Both the position numbers and the translations under genes were made by a program. 64,000 nt of DNA from Aegicerativicinus sediminis (GTDB lineage Bacteria > Bacteroidota > Bacteroidia > Flavobacteriales > Flavobacteriaceae): the NCBI RefSeq assembly GCF_015476115.1, contig NZ_CP064295.1:2784001-2848000 (forward strand), written 5' to 3'. Below, piece by piece: positions 48,440-57,389 of this stretch (the stretch's first letter is position 1; every line of letters starts with the position of its first letter). The notes below the pieces were generated by a model. That model was not told the origin of the DNA. It saw only the letters and a program-made list of their open reading frames with translations, and did not search any database.

Positions 48440-49271
48440 GCTGTATATCTAATTCTTTGTCGATTAGTTGAGTAAGCATTTTAATAACCTCTTTAGCCGA
48501 CCTGTAGCGCGATTGTTTGTAATTACGATAACGAAATGTTTGGTAAAGCAACTGCCTAAATTTATGGTCTTCTCTAAGCGACTGATTATCTAATGGTAAA
48601 TAGCCCATCGTATAATATCTTTTAACGCCATTTTCTTCGAATGTTATTGGATACTTATCTTCATCCCGAAATATTCTTCCGCTCACAGTATCATTGTCAT
48701 AAACCTTATTGTATTGAAATGTATAATCGCTATTAAGTTTAAAATGTTCTAAATAATAAGAGTTGAAGGTCTCTGTAATATCCGGTGTAAAGCTATTGCC
48801 CTTGCTTAAGCGTGGAAAAAGAGATTCAAATAAAGATTGTACTAGGTTACGTATGGTGTCGTTTTCAATAATATCCAGACCTTCTTCTTTTATTCTGCTA
48901 TATACCGCTTCCTTTGGATAAATATATTCATCTTGGGTTACGAAATGAAAGTCAAAAGCCAGGCTATCATTGTAATCAATTTTACCATCTAAATAATCCA
49001 TTATATTAAAATGACTGTTTCGACCTTGGCTCAAAACATTATAATCTGTATACATATCTCCGTAAACTGTAAGAACTTCCGATTTTAGCTGTTCAAGTAA
49101 TACATGTTCCAATTGTTTGCGTTTTCGCTCTTGGTTCCAGATATTGATTTGTAAGGCTAATAAAATTCCTATTACAACCAATACTATTTCACCAATTGCA
49201 TATTTTAAATAGCGAGAAGTTTTGTTTTCCATGATTAACGATTGCCGGATATTTCGGAAGAATTTGATCAT
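48432..49271 (-). CDS. DUF6090-type membrane protein 13 (longest copy, F-type)
   Basis: 279 residues, the longest member. The anchor is MIKFFRNIRQSLIMENKTSR, with QINIWNQERK after the helix. F-type motif: EAVYSRIKEEGLDIIENDTI (121-140) then VQSLFESLFPRL. About 35 extra residues relative to its relatives lie after the motif, including a Tyr/Asp-rich segment (FQYNKVYDNDTVSGRIFRDE). It overlaps the preceding gene by 4 bases and ends LTQLIDKELDIQHD. Role unknown. Confidence 0.9.
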   Translation of the reverse strand: MIKFFRNIRQSLIMENKTSRYLKYAIGEIVLVVIGILLALQINIWNQERKRKQLEHVLLEQLKSEVLTVYGDMYTDYNVLSQGRNSHFNIMDYLDGKIDYNDSLAFDFHFVTQDEYIYPKEAVYSRIKEEGLDIIENDTIRNLVQSLFESLFPRLSKGNSFTPDITETFNSYYLEHFKLNSDYTFQYNKVYDNDTVSGRIFRDEDKYPITFEENGVKRYYTMGYLPLDNQSLREDHKFRQLLYQTFRYRNYKQSRYRSAKEVIKMLTQLIDKELDIQHD

Positions 49272-49987
49272 TTTGATTTTTTTATTTCTTTATCTATCAT
49301 TTCCATCAGGTTTTTTCTGCTATTAGCAAATCCTCCAAAATAGAATATTTGGGCTTTTCTATTGGCAATCAGGGTCCTTAAAATATGTTTGTAAGTGTTG
49401 TTTGTTTTTAAAGCATCATAGTTTATTGGATGCATAGGACCACGAAAATCATAGGACTCAAACAAAGTTGACAAAGCAGGAGAGACTGTATTATAAAAAT
49501 ATAATTCTTGCCGATTGCTTAAAATTGTCAACCATTGTATATCGTATGCACCTCTCAACCCATCTTTTATAGAATCATTTTTAATTAATTGCATTCCATA
49601 TTCCTTCAAGCTTTCATAAGAGGCGTTATTAATAGAAGGATAGAACCACTCTAGTGATTTCGAGAAATGAATATCGAGAGAATCATTATATGGTAAATTA
49701 TTTTCTAGGTGTTGTAATATTACTTCGCAAGAAGTGATAGCTCCTTTATTTACTCTAACGGCCCTATTTAGTTGCTGGATATTTTGAGAAAGTCCGTTTT
49801 GTAATTCGATAAGCATTTTGGCTTCAAAAGCATTTTCTTTTCGATGCTCATTCCAATTGTTAATTTGTAAGGCTATTAAAATACCTACAACTACGAGTAC
49901 AATTTCACCAATTGCATATTTTAAATAGCGAGAAGTTTTGTTTTCCATGATTAACGATTGACGTATATTTTTAAAGAATTTCATCAT
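49268..49987 (-). CDS. DUF6090-type membrane protein 14 (F-type)
   Basis: 239 residues. The start is ATGATG (MMKFFKNIRQSLIMENKTSR). I use the first ATG because it keeps the MxKFF register. It overlaps the preceding gene by 4 bases. F-type motif: NASYESLKEYGMQLIKNDSI at 121-140. Then follows a PINYDALKTNNTYKHILRTL segment, of the same class as in copies at 42352, 49984 and 57382. It ends MEMIDKEIKKSK. Function unknown. Confidence 0.9.
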   Translation of the reverse strand: MMKFFKNIRQSLIMENKTSRYLKYAIGEIVLVVVGILIALQINNWNEHRKENAFEAKMLIELQNGLSQNIQQLNRAVRVNKGAITSCEVILQHLENNLPYNDSLDIHFSKSLEWFYPSINNASYESLKEYGMQLIKNDSIKDGLRGAYDIQWLTILSNRQELYFYNTVSPALSTLFESYDFRGPMHPINYDALKTNNTYKHILRTLIANRKAQIFYFGGFANSRKNLMEMIDKEIKKSK

Positions 49988-50724
49988 TCTAATTCTTGTT
50001 TAATCAAGCGAAGCACTCTTTGGGACTCCTTTAAATTCTTATTTAGAAGAACGCCAATAATACTTCGCTGTACTTTCACGGACTTTATCATTGATAAATA
50101 GGTTGTATCGTATTTTAAAGCATTATGATCATGTGGTATTAAGGGAATGTCGAATGGTTGGTTGGGATCAAATTTCAATTCGTCATAACTGAAAAGTTCG
50201 TCAATCAGGGTTTGTCGATCTGGTTGAAATGATTCAAAGTAAGTCATTTCCTCGAGTAAACTCTTCTGCGATAATTCAAACAATTCTATGATATTGTTTC
50301 TTAAAATATCTGAGGAAACTATGTTGAAACCTGCATTTTTTAAACCTTCATATCCTGCCGAGGATAAGGCTAGGTTTGTCCCTGGTTTTCGAGCATTTTG
50401 GAAATGTAGGTTCAAAGAATCGGAATAGATTCCATCATGTTCTATGAACGATATTATTATATCGCTAGAGGTATTCCATGAAACTCTCTTTAAGGAATCT
50501 TGGACCATGACATTGCAATTGCCCTCCAACGATTTTGACAGTTCGGTTAGCAATTTATTTTGGAGTAGATTGGCTTTTCTGCTTTCATTCCAATTATTGA
50601 TTTGTAAAGCAATCAAAATACCAATGACAACTAAGACAATTTCTCCAACGGCATATTTTATGTATTTGGAAGTTTTATTTTCCATAATGTGAGATTGACG
50701 AATGGTTCTGAAAAACTTAATCAT
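49984..50724 (-). CDS. DUF6090-type membrane protein 15 (F-type)
   Basis: 246 residues. Anchor MIKFFRTIRQSHIMENKTSK with helix GEIVLVVIGILIALQINN. F-type motif: SSAGYEGLKNAGFNIVSSDI at 121-140, then NIIELFELSQKSL. The later segment PHDHNALKYDTTYLSMIKSV corresponds to the P-x-D/N-Y-x-x-L segment of other F-type copies. It starts 2 bases after the stop of the epimerase-like gene, so it is very likely co-transcribed with it. It ends VLRLIKQELE. Confidence 0.9.
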   Translation of the reverse strand: MIKFFRTIRQSHIMENKTSKYIKYAVGEIVLVVIGILIALQINNWNESRKANLLQNKLLTELSKSLEGNCNVMVQDSLKRVSWNTSSDIIISFIEHDGIYSDSLNLHFQNARKPGTNLALSSAGYEGLKNAGFNIVSSDILRNNIIELFELSQKSLLEEMTYFESFQPDRQTLIDELFSYDELKFDPNQPFDIPLIPHDHNALKYDTTYLSMIKSVKVQRSIIGVLLNKNLKESQRVLRLIKQELE

Positions 50725-50726
50725 TA

Positions 50727-51869
50727 TTAGTTTTTTCTAGATCGCCATTTTTCCAAAATTTGTTCTTCCTTTTGAATAAAGGAATTTTCATTGTTTAAAA
50801 TAGAATCACGTCGATCTTGGGATACTGCTTCAGAATACCACCATTCTTTGGTCGCCTCAACAGTTTTAGATAACGGTCTAAACGTTAGTCCAGCCGCAAT
50901 GGCCTTGCTGTTATCACTCTTAGACATTCCCATATATTCTGGTAACTGAATCACCCATGGTTGAATGGCTATGATTCCATTCTCCCTTAAAAATTCAAGA
51001 TCATCAATTTGAATATAATTCACGGGTGAATTAAAGCTAGCATGAATGCCATGAACAAAGGCCGCAGTTGTCATGGCAAACCCTGGTCCGGAAGCATTAA
51101 ATGCACCGGTTATTTTGTTTTCAGCCAAATGAATCATAAATGCCGCCAAGTCCCTCACGTCAATATATTGGACTACTTCATCTGCTTTTCCCGGAATGAT
51201 GATATTGCCACCCTTTTCGATTCTGGCCACCCAATACGGAAACCTGTCCGTTGTATCACCAGGTCCTACAATGAGTGTTGGCCTTACAAGGATGGTTCTG
51301 TTAGCCCCAAAGTTTCGGATGGCAGCCAATTCAGAATTGGCTTTCATTACCCCAAATTCGTAGTTCGCCTTTTCATTTTCATCTGCATTTTTTGGAATTT
51401 CAGTCACCATTGATCTGGTTTCGGAGAAATCAGTACCCGTATATGGATAATAAACACTGATGGAAGAGGTATAGAGATATAAGGAGACTTTATCCTTTAA
51501 AATCTTTGCAGTATCCTCAGTCCATTTAGCCTTACGACCTGAATTGTCTAGGACTACATCCCAGGTTCTGTTTTTCAGCGCTTCCAAATTATCCTCCCTA
51601 TCGCCAACCAATTTTTCAACTTTTGAAAATAGTTTTTTATGGAACTTCGGTACTGTTTTACCCCTTGTGAATATGGTTACTTTATGACCTCGTTCTAAAG
51701 CATAGGCTATTTGATGTGGGCCAAGGAAACTGGTACCACCCAGAATAAGTATTCTTAGTTTCTCGGTACTTTCAGTTACTGCAAGTAAGTTAAGTGGATT
51801 GGCTCTTAGTAGAGGTGTGAGACCTGCGGCAAGTCCCATTCCCAGGAATTTTCGTCTGCTGTTTTTCAT
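50727..51869 (-). CDS. TAT-signal NAD-dependent epimerase/dehydratase-like protein
   Basis: 380 residues beginning with a twin-arginine signal (SRRKFLGMGLAAG), so it is probably exported folded with its cofactor. An extended short-chain dehydrogenase fold follows: Rossmann GGTSFLG at 44-50, a DNSG segment at 108-111, YTSSISVY at 133-140 and FGVMKANSE at 172-180. The active-site Tyr of the YxxxK pair appears replaced by Phe (F172, K176), with Y170 two residues earlier; this may alter or abolish catalysis. Relatives include NAD-dependent epimerases with unknown substrates. It interrupts the membrane-protein array, with 2 bases to the next copy and 124 bases from the previous one. Confidence 0.85.
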   Translation of the reverse strand: MKNSRRKFLGMGLAAGLTPLLRANPLNLLAVTESTEKLRILILGGTSFLGPHQIAYALERGHKVTIFTRGKTVPKFHKKLFSKVEKLVGDREDNLEALKNRTWDVVLDNSGRKAKWTEDTAKILKDKVSLYLYTSSISVYYPYTGTDFSETRSMVTEIPKNADENEKANYEFGVMKANSELAAIRNFGANRTILVRPTLIVGPGDTTDRFPYWVARIEKGGNIIIPGKADEVVQYIDVRDLAAFMIHLAENKITGAFNASGPGFAMTTAAFVHGIHASFNSPVNYIQIDDLEFLRENGIIAIQPWVIQLPEYMGMSKSDNSKAIAAGLTFRPLSKTVEATKEWWYSEAVSQDRRDSILNNENSFIQKEEQILEKWRSRKN

Positions 51870-51993
51870 ATGGTTCGGTATTATACAATTTTGAATGGGT
51901 TAGATTCAATTCATAGATTTTTAAAATAAGGTCTATTGTTTTAAGGCTTATTTTAATTCTGTTAGCATTGCTTGTCCTTGGTTACTAATAAAT

Positions 51994-52800
51994 TTATCTT
52001 CGATTTAATTCCTCATTGATAAGGTTTTTCAGTTGCACTGCTTTTTCTTTTAGAGTCTCATTGCCACTTTTTTGCATACTAGCCATGCCACTTCTAAAAA
52101 CAACATTGTTTATCATCATAAGCCTTTTGTTTGGTTCGTTTAAATTAGCATCAACGAGTTCCTTGTGATTGAATTGATCCAATTGCAAAAAACCCATTGG
52201 GAAGTATTTTTGAAATTGTTCTTTCATTTCCTTTGAATAGCCTGTTGCAGCATAATCACTGTTGTTGATAATATTTGGAACTATATAATTGTCAATTAAA
52301 TTGGTGTTATTGTTAATGGTATTGCTGGCAAATCGTTTTACAATTTCATTAAACTCAATGAGCTCTTTTTTTAAGGATTTGTTGCTAATTATGTTTATGT
52401 CACCTGAGTTTATAAGTTCTAGAAGAGTAGTGTTGGAATTTACAAATGTCCACCTAACGCTTAAGTCATTCAATTTTGGATAAATGCTATCCATGTTTTT
52501 AAACCCTTTATTAAGCTCATAATGCAACATTATGTCTTTGGGGTTTTTAATAATAATAGATTCAAAACTGATGTAGATATCCTGTGATTCGATTTGGGTG
52601 ATTAAGTCATCCCTTAAATTTTGAAGAAAAATAATCTCTTGTTTGTTTTGCTTTCTTTCTTCATTCCAATTGTTTATTTGAAGAGCAATCAATATCCCGA
52701 TCACCACTAATACAATTTCGCCAACGGCATACTTTAGATATTTAGATGTTTTGTTTTCAATAATTAGGTTTTGACGGATATGACGAAAGAATTTTATCAT
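51994..52800 (-). CDS. DUF6090-type membrane protein 16
   Basis: 268 residues. Anchor MIKFFRHIRQNLIIENKTSK, helix GEIVLVVIGILIALQINN. The motif NTTLLELINSGDINIISNKS lies at 123-142, followed by LIEFNEIVKRFASNTINNNT, with F150 where the W-type has Trp. The second half is rich in Asn and contains YFPMGFLQLDQFNHKELVDA. It starts 19 bases after the preceding copy and is followed by 124 bases before the epimerase-like gene. It ends LKNLINEELNRR. Confidence 0.9.
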   Translation of the reverse strand: MIKFFRHIRQNLIIENKTSKYLKYAVGEIVLVVIGILIALQINNWNEERKQNKQEIIFLQNLRDDLITQIESQDIYISFESIIIKNPKDIMLHYELNKGFKNMDSIYPKLNDLSVRWTFVNSNTTLLELINSGDINIISNKSLKKELIEFNEIVKRFASNTINNNTNLIDNYIVPNIINNSDYAATGYSKEMKEQFQKYFPMGFLQLDQFNHKELVDANLNEPNKRLMMINNVVFRSGMASMQKSGNETLKEKAVQLKNLINEELNRR

Positions 52801-52819
52801 TGAAAGTTCTGAATTGCAA

Positions 52820-53566
52820 TTATTCTTTTAATTCTGTATTAATTAACCTCATAATGGTGTCAATTTCCTTTAGCATATCTTGAAAATTAGATACGGATTC
52901 TTGTTCGGACACACTCTTCCATCGATGTACTCCCTCATAGACCAAAAGTACCTCTCTCAAATTTTCATCTATTTTCAAAAATTCTTTCATTTTTGGCTGA
53001 TGCTTAAGCCTATCGATCAAGGTTGTGGACCCTAGCAAAGGGTTTAAGTTTTGAATGATGGCGTTTTTGCCTTCGTTTGTATAATTGGCCCTAATAATTG
53101 TGAGCTCTTGTTGACGTTTTAAATCGATTAATCGGTTTCTTATTTCTGATGGAATTAGACTGATATCACCACTGTTTTGGAGTGTTTCTATAGTACTAGA
53201 GTTGAACGTAAATGAGGTGGATAAGACCGGAAGCTCAGAGATTTGTTTATAGGCCTCTTCAGGTGTAAGTACAGAATTTTGATAATATGAATTGGTATAG
53301 GTCGTAAGATCATTTAAGTAGTTGTTAAATTTTCCAATAATTTGATGCGCAAAACTGACATCCTTGTTTAAATCGTCTAATAACTGCCCATAGTACTCTT
53401 GCGTTTTTGCTTCTAACTTCTTTACTTCATTCCAATTGTTTATTTGAAGAGCAATCAATATCCCGATCACCACTAATACAATTTCACCAACGGCATACTT
53501 TAAATATTTAGATGTTTTGTTTTCCATAATTAAAGAATGGCGTAGTTGACGGAAAAATTTGATCAT
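52820..53566 (-). CDS. DUF6090-type membrane protein 17
   Basis: 248 residues. Anchor MIKFFRQLRHSLIMENKTSK. The motif SSTIETLQNSGDISLIPSEI is at 123-142, then a basic helix (RNRLIDLKRQQELTIIRANY) without Trp. The segment before it is Tyr-rich (YLNDLTTYTNSYYQN). The C-terminus is IDTIMRLINTELKE. The DNA of its 5' part is nearly the same as that of the copy at 51994. A 121-base gap lies upstream, so a local promoter is possible. Function unknown. Confidence 0.9.
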   Translation of the reverse strand: MIKFFRQLRHSLIMENKTSKYLKYAVGEIVLVVIGILIALQINNWNEVKKLEAKTQEYYGQLLDDLNKDVSFAHQIIGKFNNYLNDLTTYTNSYYQNSVLTPEEAYKQISELPVLSTSFTFNSSTIETLQNSGDISLIPSEIRNRLIDLKRQQELTIIRANYTNEGKNAIIQNLNPLLGSTTLIDRLKHQPKMKEFLKIDENLREVLLVYEGVHRWKSVSEQESVSNFQDMLKEIDTIMRLINTELKE

Positions 53567-53687
53567 TTTTTGGTTGTGGTATTGAAATAATCTATTTATG
53601 TAATAATTAGCATTTGGTTTCGATAATTATTAGGGTTCTCTCCACGCATTAAAAACAATTGAAGCTAAACCAGTTAAAGTTATTTTT

Positions 53688-54404
53688 TTATTCACTTTCT
53701 TCTAAATAATTTTCAATATTCTGTTTTAATGCTTTTGTTTCCTCCATATCACGTATGCAATTAGCAATCATAGATGACTTCCATCCACTCCTAAATCGAA
53801 TAAGATTTTCAATAGATTGGTAGTTTTCGTCACCTCTATACTGGGTGGAATTAAAAATTCTGTCTCTAACATGACCATATTTAAAATACCATTCATTGTA
53901 TATGTTTTGAGTGCTAGACCCTGTATTTGTTATTGCATTTAACCTGACTGGATAAGTAACTTCAAATAGTTCGATGATGTCACGCCTAATCTGGTCATTT
54001 TTAATAAGATCAAAGCCAATAGTTTTAATGGTTTCGAATGTTGAAAAAGACAGATTTAAATTATCATTCCAAATTAGAGGAGAAAAAATTTTACTCAATG
54101 ACTCCGTTGCAGTATTATTTTTAAAATGATTTAGAATGCTATCGGCAAGATGAATTCTTTCAGTTTGAATGGTAATAAACTCTTCAAATAGGGTTAAGTT
54201 TTCATCTAAATTATTAGCTAACTCGGCAAGCAATTTTTTTTCTTGGGTATTAATTTTTCTCTGCTCATTTAGGTTATTTATTTGTAAGGCGATTAAAATC
54301 CCAATAACTACCAAGAAAATCTCGCCAATGGCATATTTTAGGTACTTAGATGTATTGTTTTGCATGATTAGGGTTTGACGAATATTTCTAAAAAATTTAA
54401 TCAT
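53688..54404 (-). CDS. DUF6090-type membrane protein 18 (F-type)
   Basis: 238 residues. Anchor MIKFFRNIRQTLIMQNNTSK, with QINNLNEQRK after the helix. F-type motif: FSTFETIKTIGFDLIKNDQI at 120-139, then RRDIIELFEVTYPVRLNAIT. The later region carries a polar, aromatic stretch (NEWYFKYGHVRDRIFNSTQY). The start ATGATTAA overlaps the preceding stop by 8 bases. It ends KALKQNIENYLEESE. Role unknown. Confidence 0.9.
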   Translation of the reverse strand: MIKFFRNIRQTLIMQNNTSKYLKYAIGEIFLVVIGILIALQINNLNEQRKINTQEKKLLAELANNLDENLTLFEEFITIQTERIHLADSILNHFKNNTATESLSKIFSPLIWNDNLNLSFSTFETIKTIGFDLIKNDQIRRDIIELFEVTYPVRLNAITNTGSSTQNIYNEWYFKYGHVRDRIFNSTQYRGDENYQSIENLIRFRSGWKSSMIANCIRDMEETKALKQNIENYLEESE

Positions 54405-55188
54405 TTATAATTTCTGAATCTATCAGGTTCAAAATTTTAATAATTCGGTTTCTTAGGGCGTAAGACTGACTGTTGATAATTTTATTGTACAGAATACAGG
54501 TGCTGGCGGCACTTTGAAAATCGATCGTATTATCTTTTAAGGACTTAAGAAGGTCCAACTCATTCATTTCAATGTTATAAACTAAGGAAACATCATCATC
54601 TAAGGCATGATCTGGGGTGTAACCATTTGTAAGAAGGTAAGACACTGTACTTCTCGCAAAATCTTTTGTCATAAAGAGGGGCAAAATAAAATCCCTGCGT
54701 ATTTCTTGCCAACTACGTTCCAACTCTTGTACCTGATAAGCATCTGAGGTCCAATTTGAAAGCATCATTGCCAAGCTATCATTTTTAATTATTCTTAATT
54801 TACCAGAAACTACCAAGTCGTTCTGTATAGGATCGAAAGTGGGTTCTTGAGTTAGTCTAAACATATAATACAAGAGACTATCCTTAATATATTCTTCGGG
54901 GTTGTCGATATAGTGTAGAATACCAGTGCTTGCTAGGGTCATTTTATCGCGCATATAGATTTTTTCATCTAATTGTTCCAGATTCTGTTGGTATTCATTT
55001 TTTAATTGGTTCAATATTTTTTGTTCTTCTAAGCGCACTATGCGGTCTTCATTCCAATTATTTATTTGTAGTGCGATTAAAATCCCAATGACAACTAGGA
55101 AAATTTCGCCAATTGCATATTTAAGGTATTTGGAGGTTTTGTTTTCCATAACTAAGGATTGGCGTATTTGACGGAAGAATTTAATCAT
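54397..55188 (-). CDS. DUF6090-type membrane protein 19 (W-type)
   Basis: 263 residues. Anchor MIKFFRQIRQSLVMENKTSK. W-type motif shifted by about four residues: PIQNDLVVSGKLRIIKNDSL at 120-139 with Trp at about 146 (MMLSNW), then VQELERSW. A later DHALDDDVSLVYNIEMNELD segment is acidic. It overlaps the preceding gene by 4 bases (ATGA) and the next by 8 bases. It ends ILNLIDSEIIND. Function unknown. Confidence 0.9.
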   Translation of the reverse strand: MIKFFRQIRQSLVMENKTSKYLKYAIGEIFLVVIGILIALQINNWNEDRIVRLEEQKILNQLKNEYQQNLEQLDEKIYMRDKMTLASTGILHYIDNPEEYIKDSLLYYMFRLTQEPTFDPIQNDLVVSGKLRIIKNDSLAMMLSNWTSDAYQVQELERSWQEIRRDFILPLFMTKDFARSTVSYLLTNGYTPDHALDDDVSLVYNIEMNELDLLKSLKDNTIDFQSAASTCILYNKIINSQSYALRNRIIKILNLIDSEIIND

Positions 55189-55952
55189 TTAATATTGGCT
55201 TCGATAAGTTTTACAGTATTCTCTAAATAGTTTTTGAACACGACATATGAATTAAGTGCATACATATAATTTAAGGCATTATTATAAACTTGATTTTCAA
55301 ATTCGATCGTCCTGATAGTCTTGTTATAATCAATTTTGAAATTAGACTTTGAAATTTTGGTTAACTGTAGGTTGTCCTCAAAAAAATCAGGAATTTTCAT
55401 ATTCCTCAACTGAACTTTATTGGTTAATGAAGGAATAAAGAAGTCGAATAAATAGTCTCTATAAATAACAATGTCATCTTCCGTATCGGTTTTATAGAAC
55501 GACCAATTAGACAATTGTTTTCTCAAATCGGGATTTCTGATCAAGTTGAAAGAACCAGTATTGAGCATTTCATCAATTGAGCCGGTGATGATATCAAGCG
55601 ATTTCGTTTTGTTGATGATATCGTCGATTAATTGCTCCACCAATACAGGATTAATTGCCTCATCAGTACTAATAATTTCCAGGAGAAGTAAAGAGGCTTC
55701 ATAAGCTTCATAAAAACTGCTGTAGGCTTCATTCACATTGTTGATATTTGCCTTGAACTCGTTTTGAAGGTTCTTCAAAATAGCCTGTTCTCGATTTCTT
55801 TCCTTACGTTGCTCATTCCAATTATTTATTTGTAGTGCGATTAAAATTCCAATCACAACTAGGAAAATTTCACCAATGGCATATTTCAGGTATTTGGATG
55901 TCTTGTTTTCCATAATCAAGGTTTGACGGATGTTTCTGAAAAATTTAATCAT
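55185..55952 (-). CDS. DUF6090-type membrane protein 20 (W-type)
   Basis: 255 residues with a consensus anchor (MIKFFRNIRQTLIMENKTSK, GEIFLVVIGILIALQINN). W-type motif: TGSIDEMLNTGSFNLIRNPD at 123-142 with W150 in KQLSNW. The following segment is acidic and aromatic (TEDDIVIYRDYLFDFFIP). Its start overlaps the preceding stop by 8 bases (ATGATTAA). It ends NTVKLIEANIK. No recognisable catalytic residues. Confidence 0.9.
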   Translation of the reverse strand: MIKFFRNIRQTLIMENKTSKYLKYAIGEIFLVVIGILIALQINNWNEQRKERNREQAILKNLQNEFKANINNVNEAYSSFYEAYEASLLLLEIISTDEAINPVLVEQLIDDIINKTKSLDIITGSIDEMLNTGSFNLIRNPDLRKQLSNWSFYKTDTEDDIVIYRDYLFDFFIPSLTNKVQLRNMKIPDFFEDNLQLTKISKSNFKIDYNKTIRTIEFENQVYNNALNYMYALNSYVVFKNYLENTVKLIEANIK

Positions 55953-56679
55953 TCTGTTTTAGGTAAGATTTTACTGCCATTTGCACATTGTAATTCTTCT
56001 CTAATGTTCGTTGGGCATTCATTCTCATAATATTTAACTTCAAACCCGCCTCAAATAAAATTTGTTGTATGTCGTCCTCTTTAAAGGCCTCAAAAAACTT
56101 CTCATCGTTTATTAGATTCAATCGGGTTAAATCTGTTTGAATTTGGTTTCCATAATTCAATAATTTTTTCTCAGCCAAGAAGGGCCTAACCGATTGTTCT
56201 ATAATTGCATTATTATTTAGAATCGTATATTCTAGCCACTCGGTGGCAAGAAAATAATCCAAAATCACTTTTTTTAGCTCTAGTTTCTTTACTTCATTTG
56301 GTAAATTCGGGCTATTTTTCTTTGTTATAAGTACATTAGGTTCTGAAGCTCTAATTAAATCTATATTGCCAACAGCTTTTGGGAGAATTTCTTTTTTAGA
56401 TAGCCTTATAAGGTTCTCGTGCACCTTCAAAATCCTATCAGTTCTTGTAATTATGCTGTCTATACTGAGAGAGTCTGTTTTTAAAGTTTCCAAAGCATAA
56501 GTTAATAATCCGCTTTCCCTCTTAATATCCTTTCGATCTTCATTCCAATTATTTATTTGAAGCGCAATCAAAATTCCAATGACAACAAGAATAATTTCAC
56601 CAATGGCATATTTAAGGTATTTGGATGTTTTGTTTTCCATGAGAAGTGTTTGACGGATATTTCGAAAGAGCTTAAACAT
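55945..56679 (-). CDS. DUF6090-type membrane protein 21, central motif missing
   Basis: 244 residues. The anchor is close to standard (MFKLFRNIRQTLLMENKTSK), but the ectodomain has no recognisable SG/ND motif. Instead residues about 105-150 read as a basic, helical stretch (ASEPNVLITKKNSPNLPNEV, then KKLELKKVILDYFLATEW). It may be a deeply diverged or refolded member. It starts 2 bases after the preceding stop. It ends QMAVKSYLKQND. Membership rests on the first 50 residues only. Confidence 0.85.
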   Translation of the reverse strand: MFKLFRNIRQTLLMENKTSKYLKYAIGEIILVVIGILIALQINNWNEDRKDIKRESGLLTYALETLKTDSLSIDSIITRTDRILKVHENLIRLSKKEILPKAVGNIDLIRASEPNVLITKKNSPNLPNEVKKLELKKVILDYFLATEWLEYTILNNNAIIEQSVRPFLAEKKLLNYGNQIQTDLTRLNLINDEKFFEAFKEDDIQQILFEAGLKLNIMRMNAQRTLEKNYNVQMAVKSYLKQND

Positions 56680-56681
56680 TT

Positions 56682-57389
56682 CTACTCCTTAAGTCTTTGG
56701 TTTATTAATTCTAAAACTTTAAGAATTTCTCTTTGTGTTTGGTTTGCTAAATCGACATAGGTGTTATTATCGTGCAGTAAAACTGTAATTAAGTTTGCAA
56801 ATCCACTAGAGTTGAGAACTTCAGGATTGACCAACTTTTTATCAATCTTATTATAAAATTCCCCTCGTTTAAAGGCAACTTCATTTGTTCGGTCGTCGTA
56901 AACTTCTCCGTTATAGGTGAGTCGGTAATAAAAGCGTTCGTATAAAGTTGTAATTGCAATTTTTAAGGCCTCTGGTGTTAAATTAGCTATGGCACCTGAT
57001 GAAATGGAGGTAGTATAGGTACCAGTGTTAGCGAAAAACGTATCGTTAGAAGCATATTGTGATTGGGTAAACAAGGTTTCAATTTTTCCAAAATTTTTGG
57101 TGGTTTGAAGCTCTTTTTGTAATGCTGAAACGGTTTTTAATTTTCCGGTTTGATACTCAATTATCTTATTTAACTGTGTTAGATCATTGGATAAGTCTTC
57201 TTTTAGACTTTTTAGAAATTGTGTTTGCCCAAGTTCTATTTGTCGTTCTTCGTTCCAGTTATTGATGGCTAAGGCGATTAAAATACCAACAACGACTAAT
57301 ACAATTTCACCAAAGGCATAGGTGAGATAATTAGAGGTTTTATTTTCCATAAGCAAGGTTTGGCGTATGTTCCTAAAAAATTTAATCAT
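56682..57389 (-). CDS. DUF6090-type membrane protein 22
   Basis: 235 residues. Anchor MIKFFRNIRQTLLMENKTSN with YLTYAFGEIVLVVVGILIAL; the residue after the helix is Ala rather than Gln (AINNWNEERQ). The motif TGTYTTSISSGAIANLTPEA at 122-141 is followed by a Tyr-rich helix (ITTLYERFYYRLTYNGEVYD). The start overlaps the preceding stop by 8 bases. It ends VLELINQRLKE. Function unknown. Confidence 0.9.
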   Translation of the reverse strand: MIKFFRNIRQTLLMENKTSNYLTYAFGEIVLVVVGILIALAINNWNEERQIELGQTQFLKSLKEDLSNDLTQLNKIIEYQTGKLKTVSALQKELQTTKNFGKIETLFTQSQYASNDTFFANTGTYTTSISSGAIANLTPEALKIAITTLYERFYYRLTYNGEVYDDRTNEVAFKRGEFYNKIDKKLVNPEVLNSSGFANLITVLLHDNNTYVDLANQTQREILKVLELINQRLKE

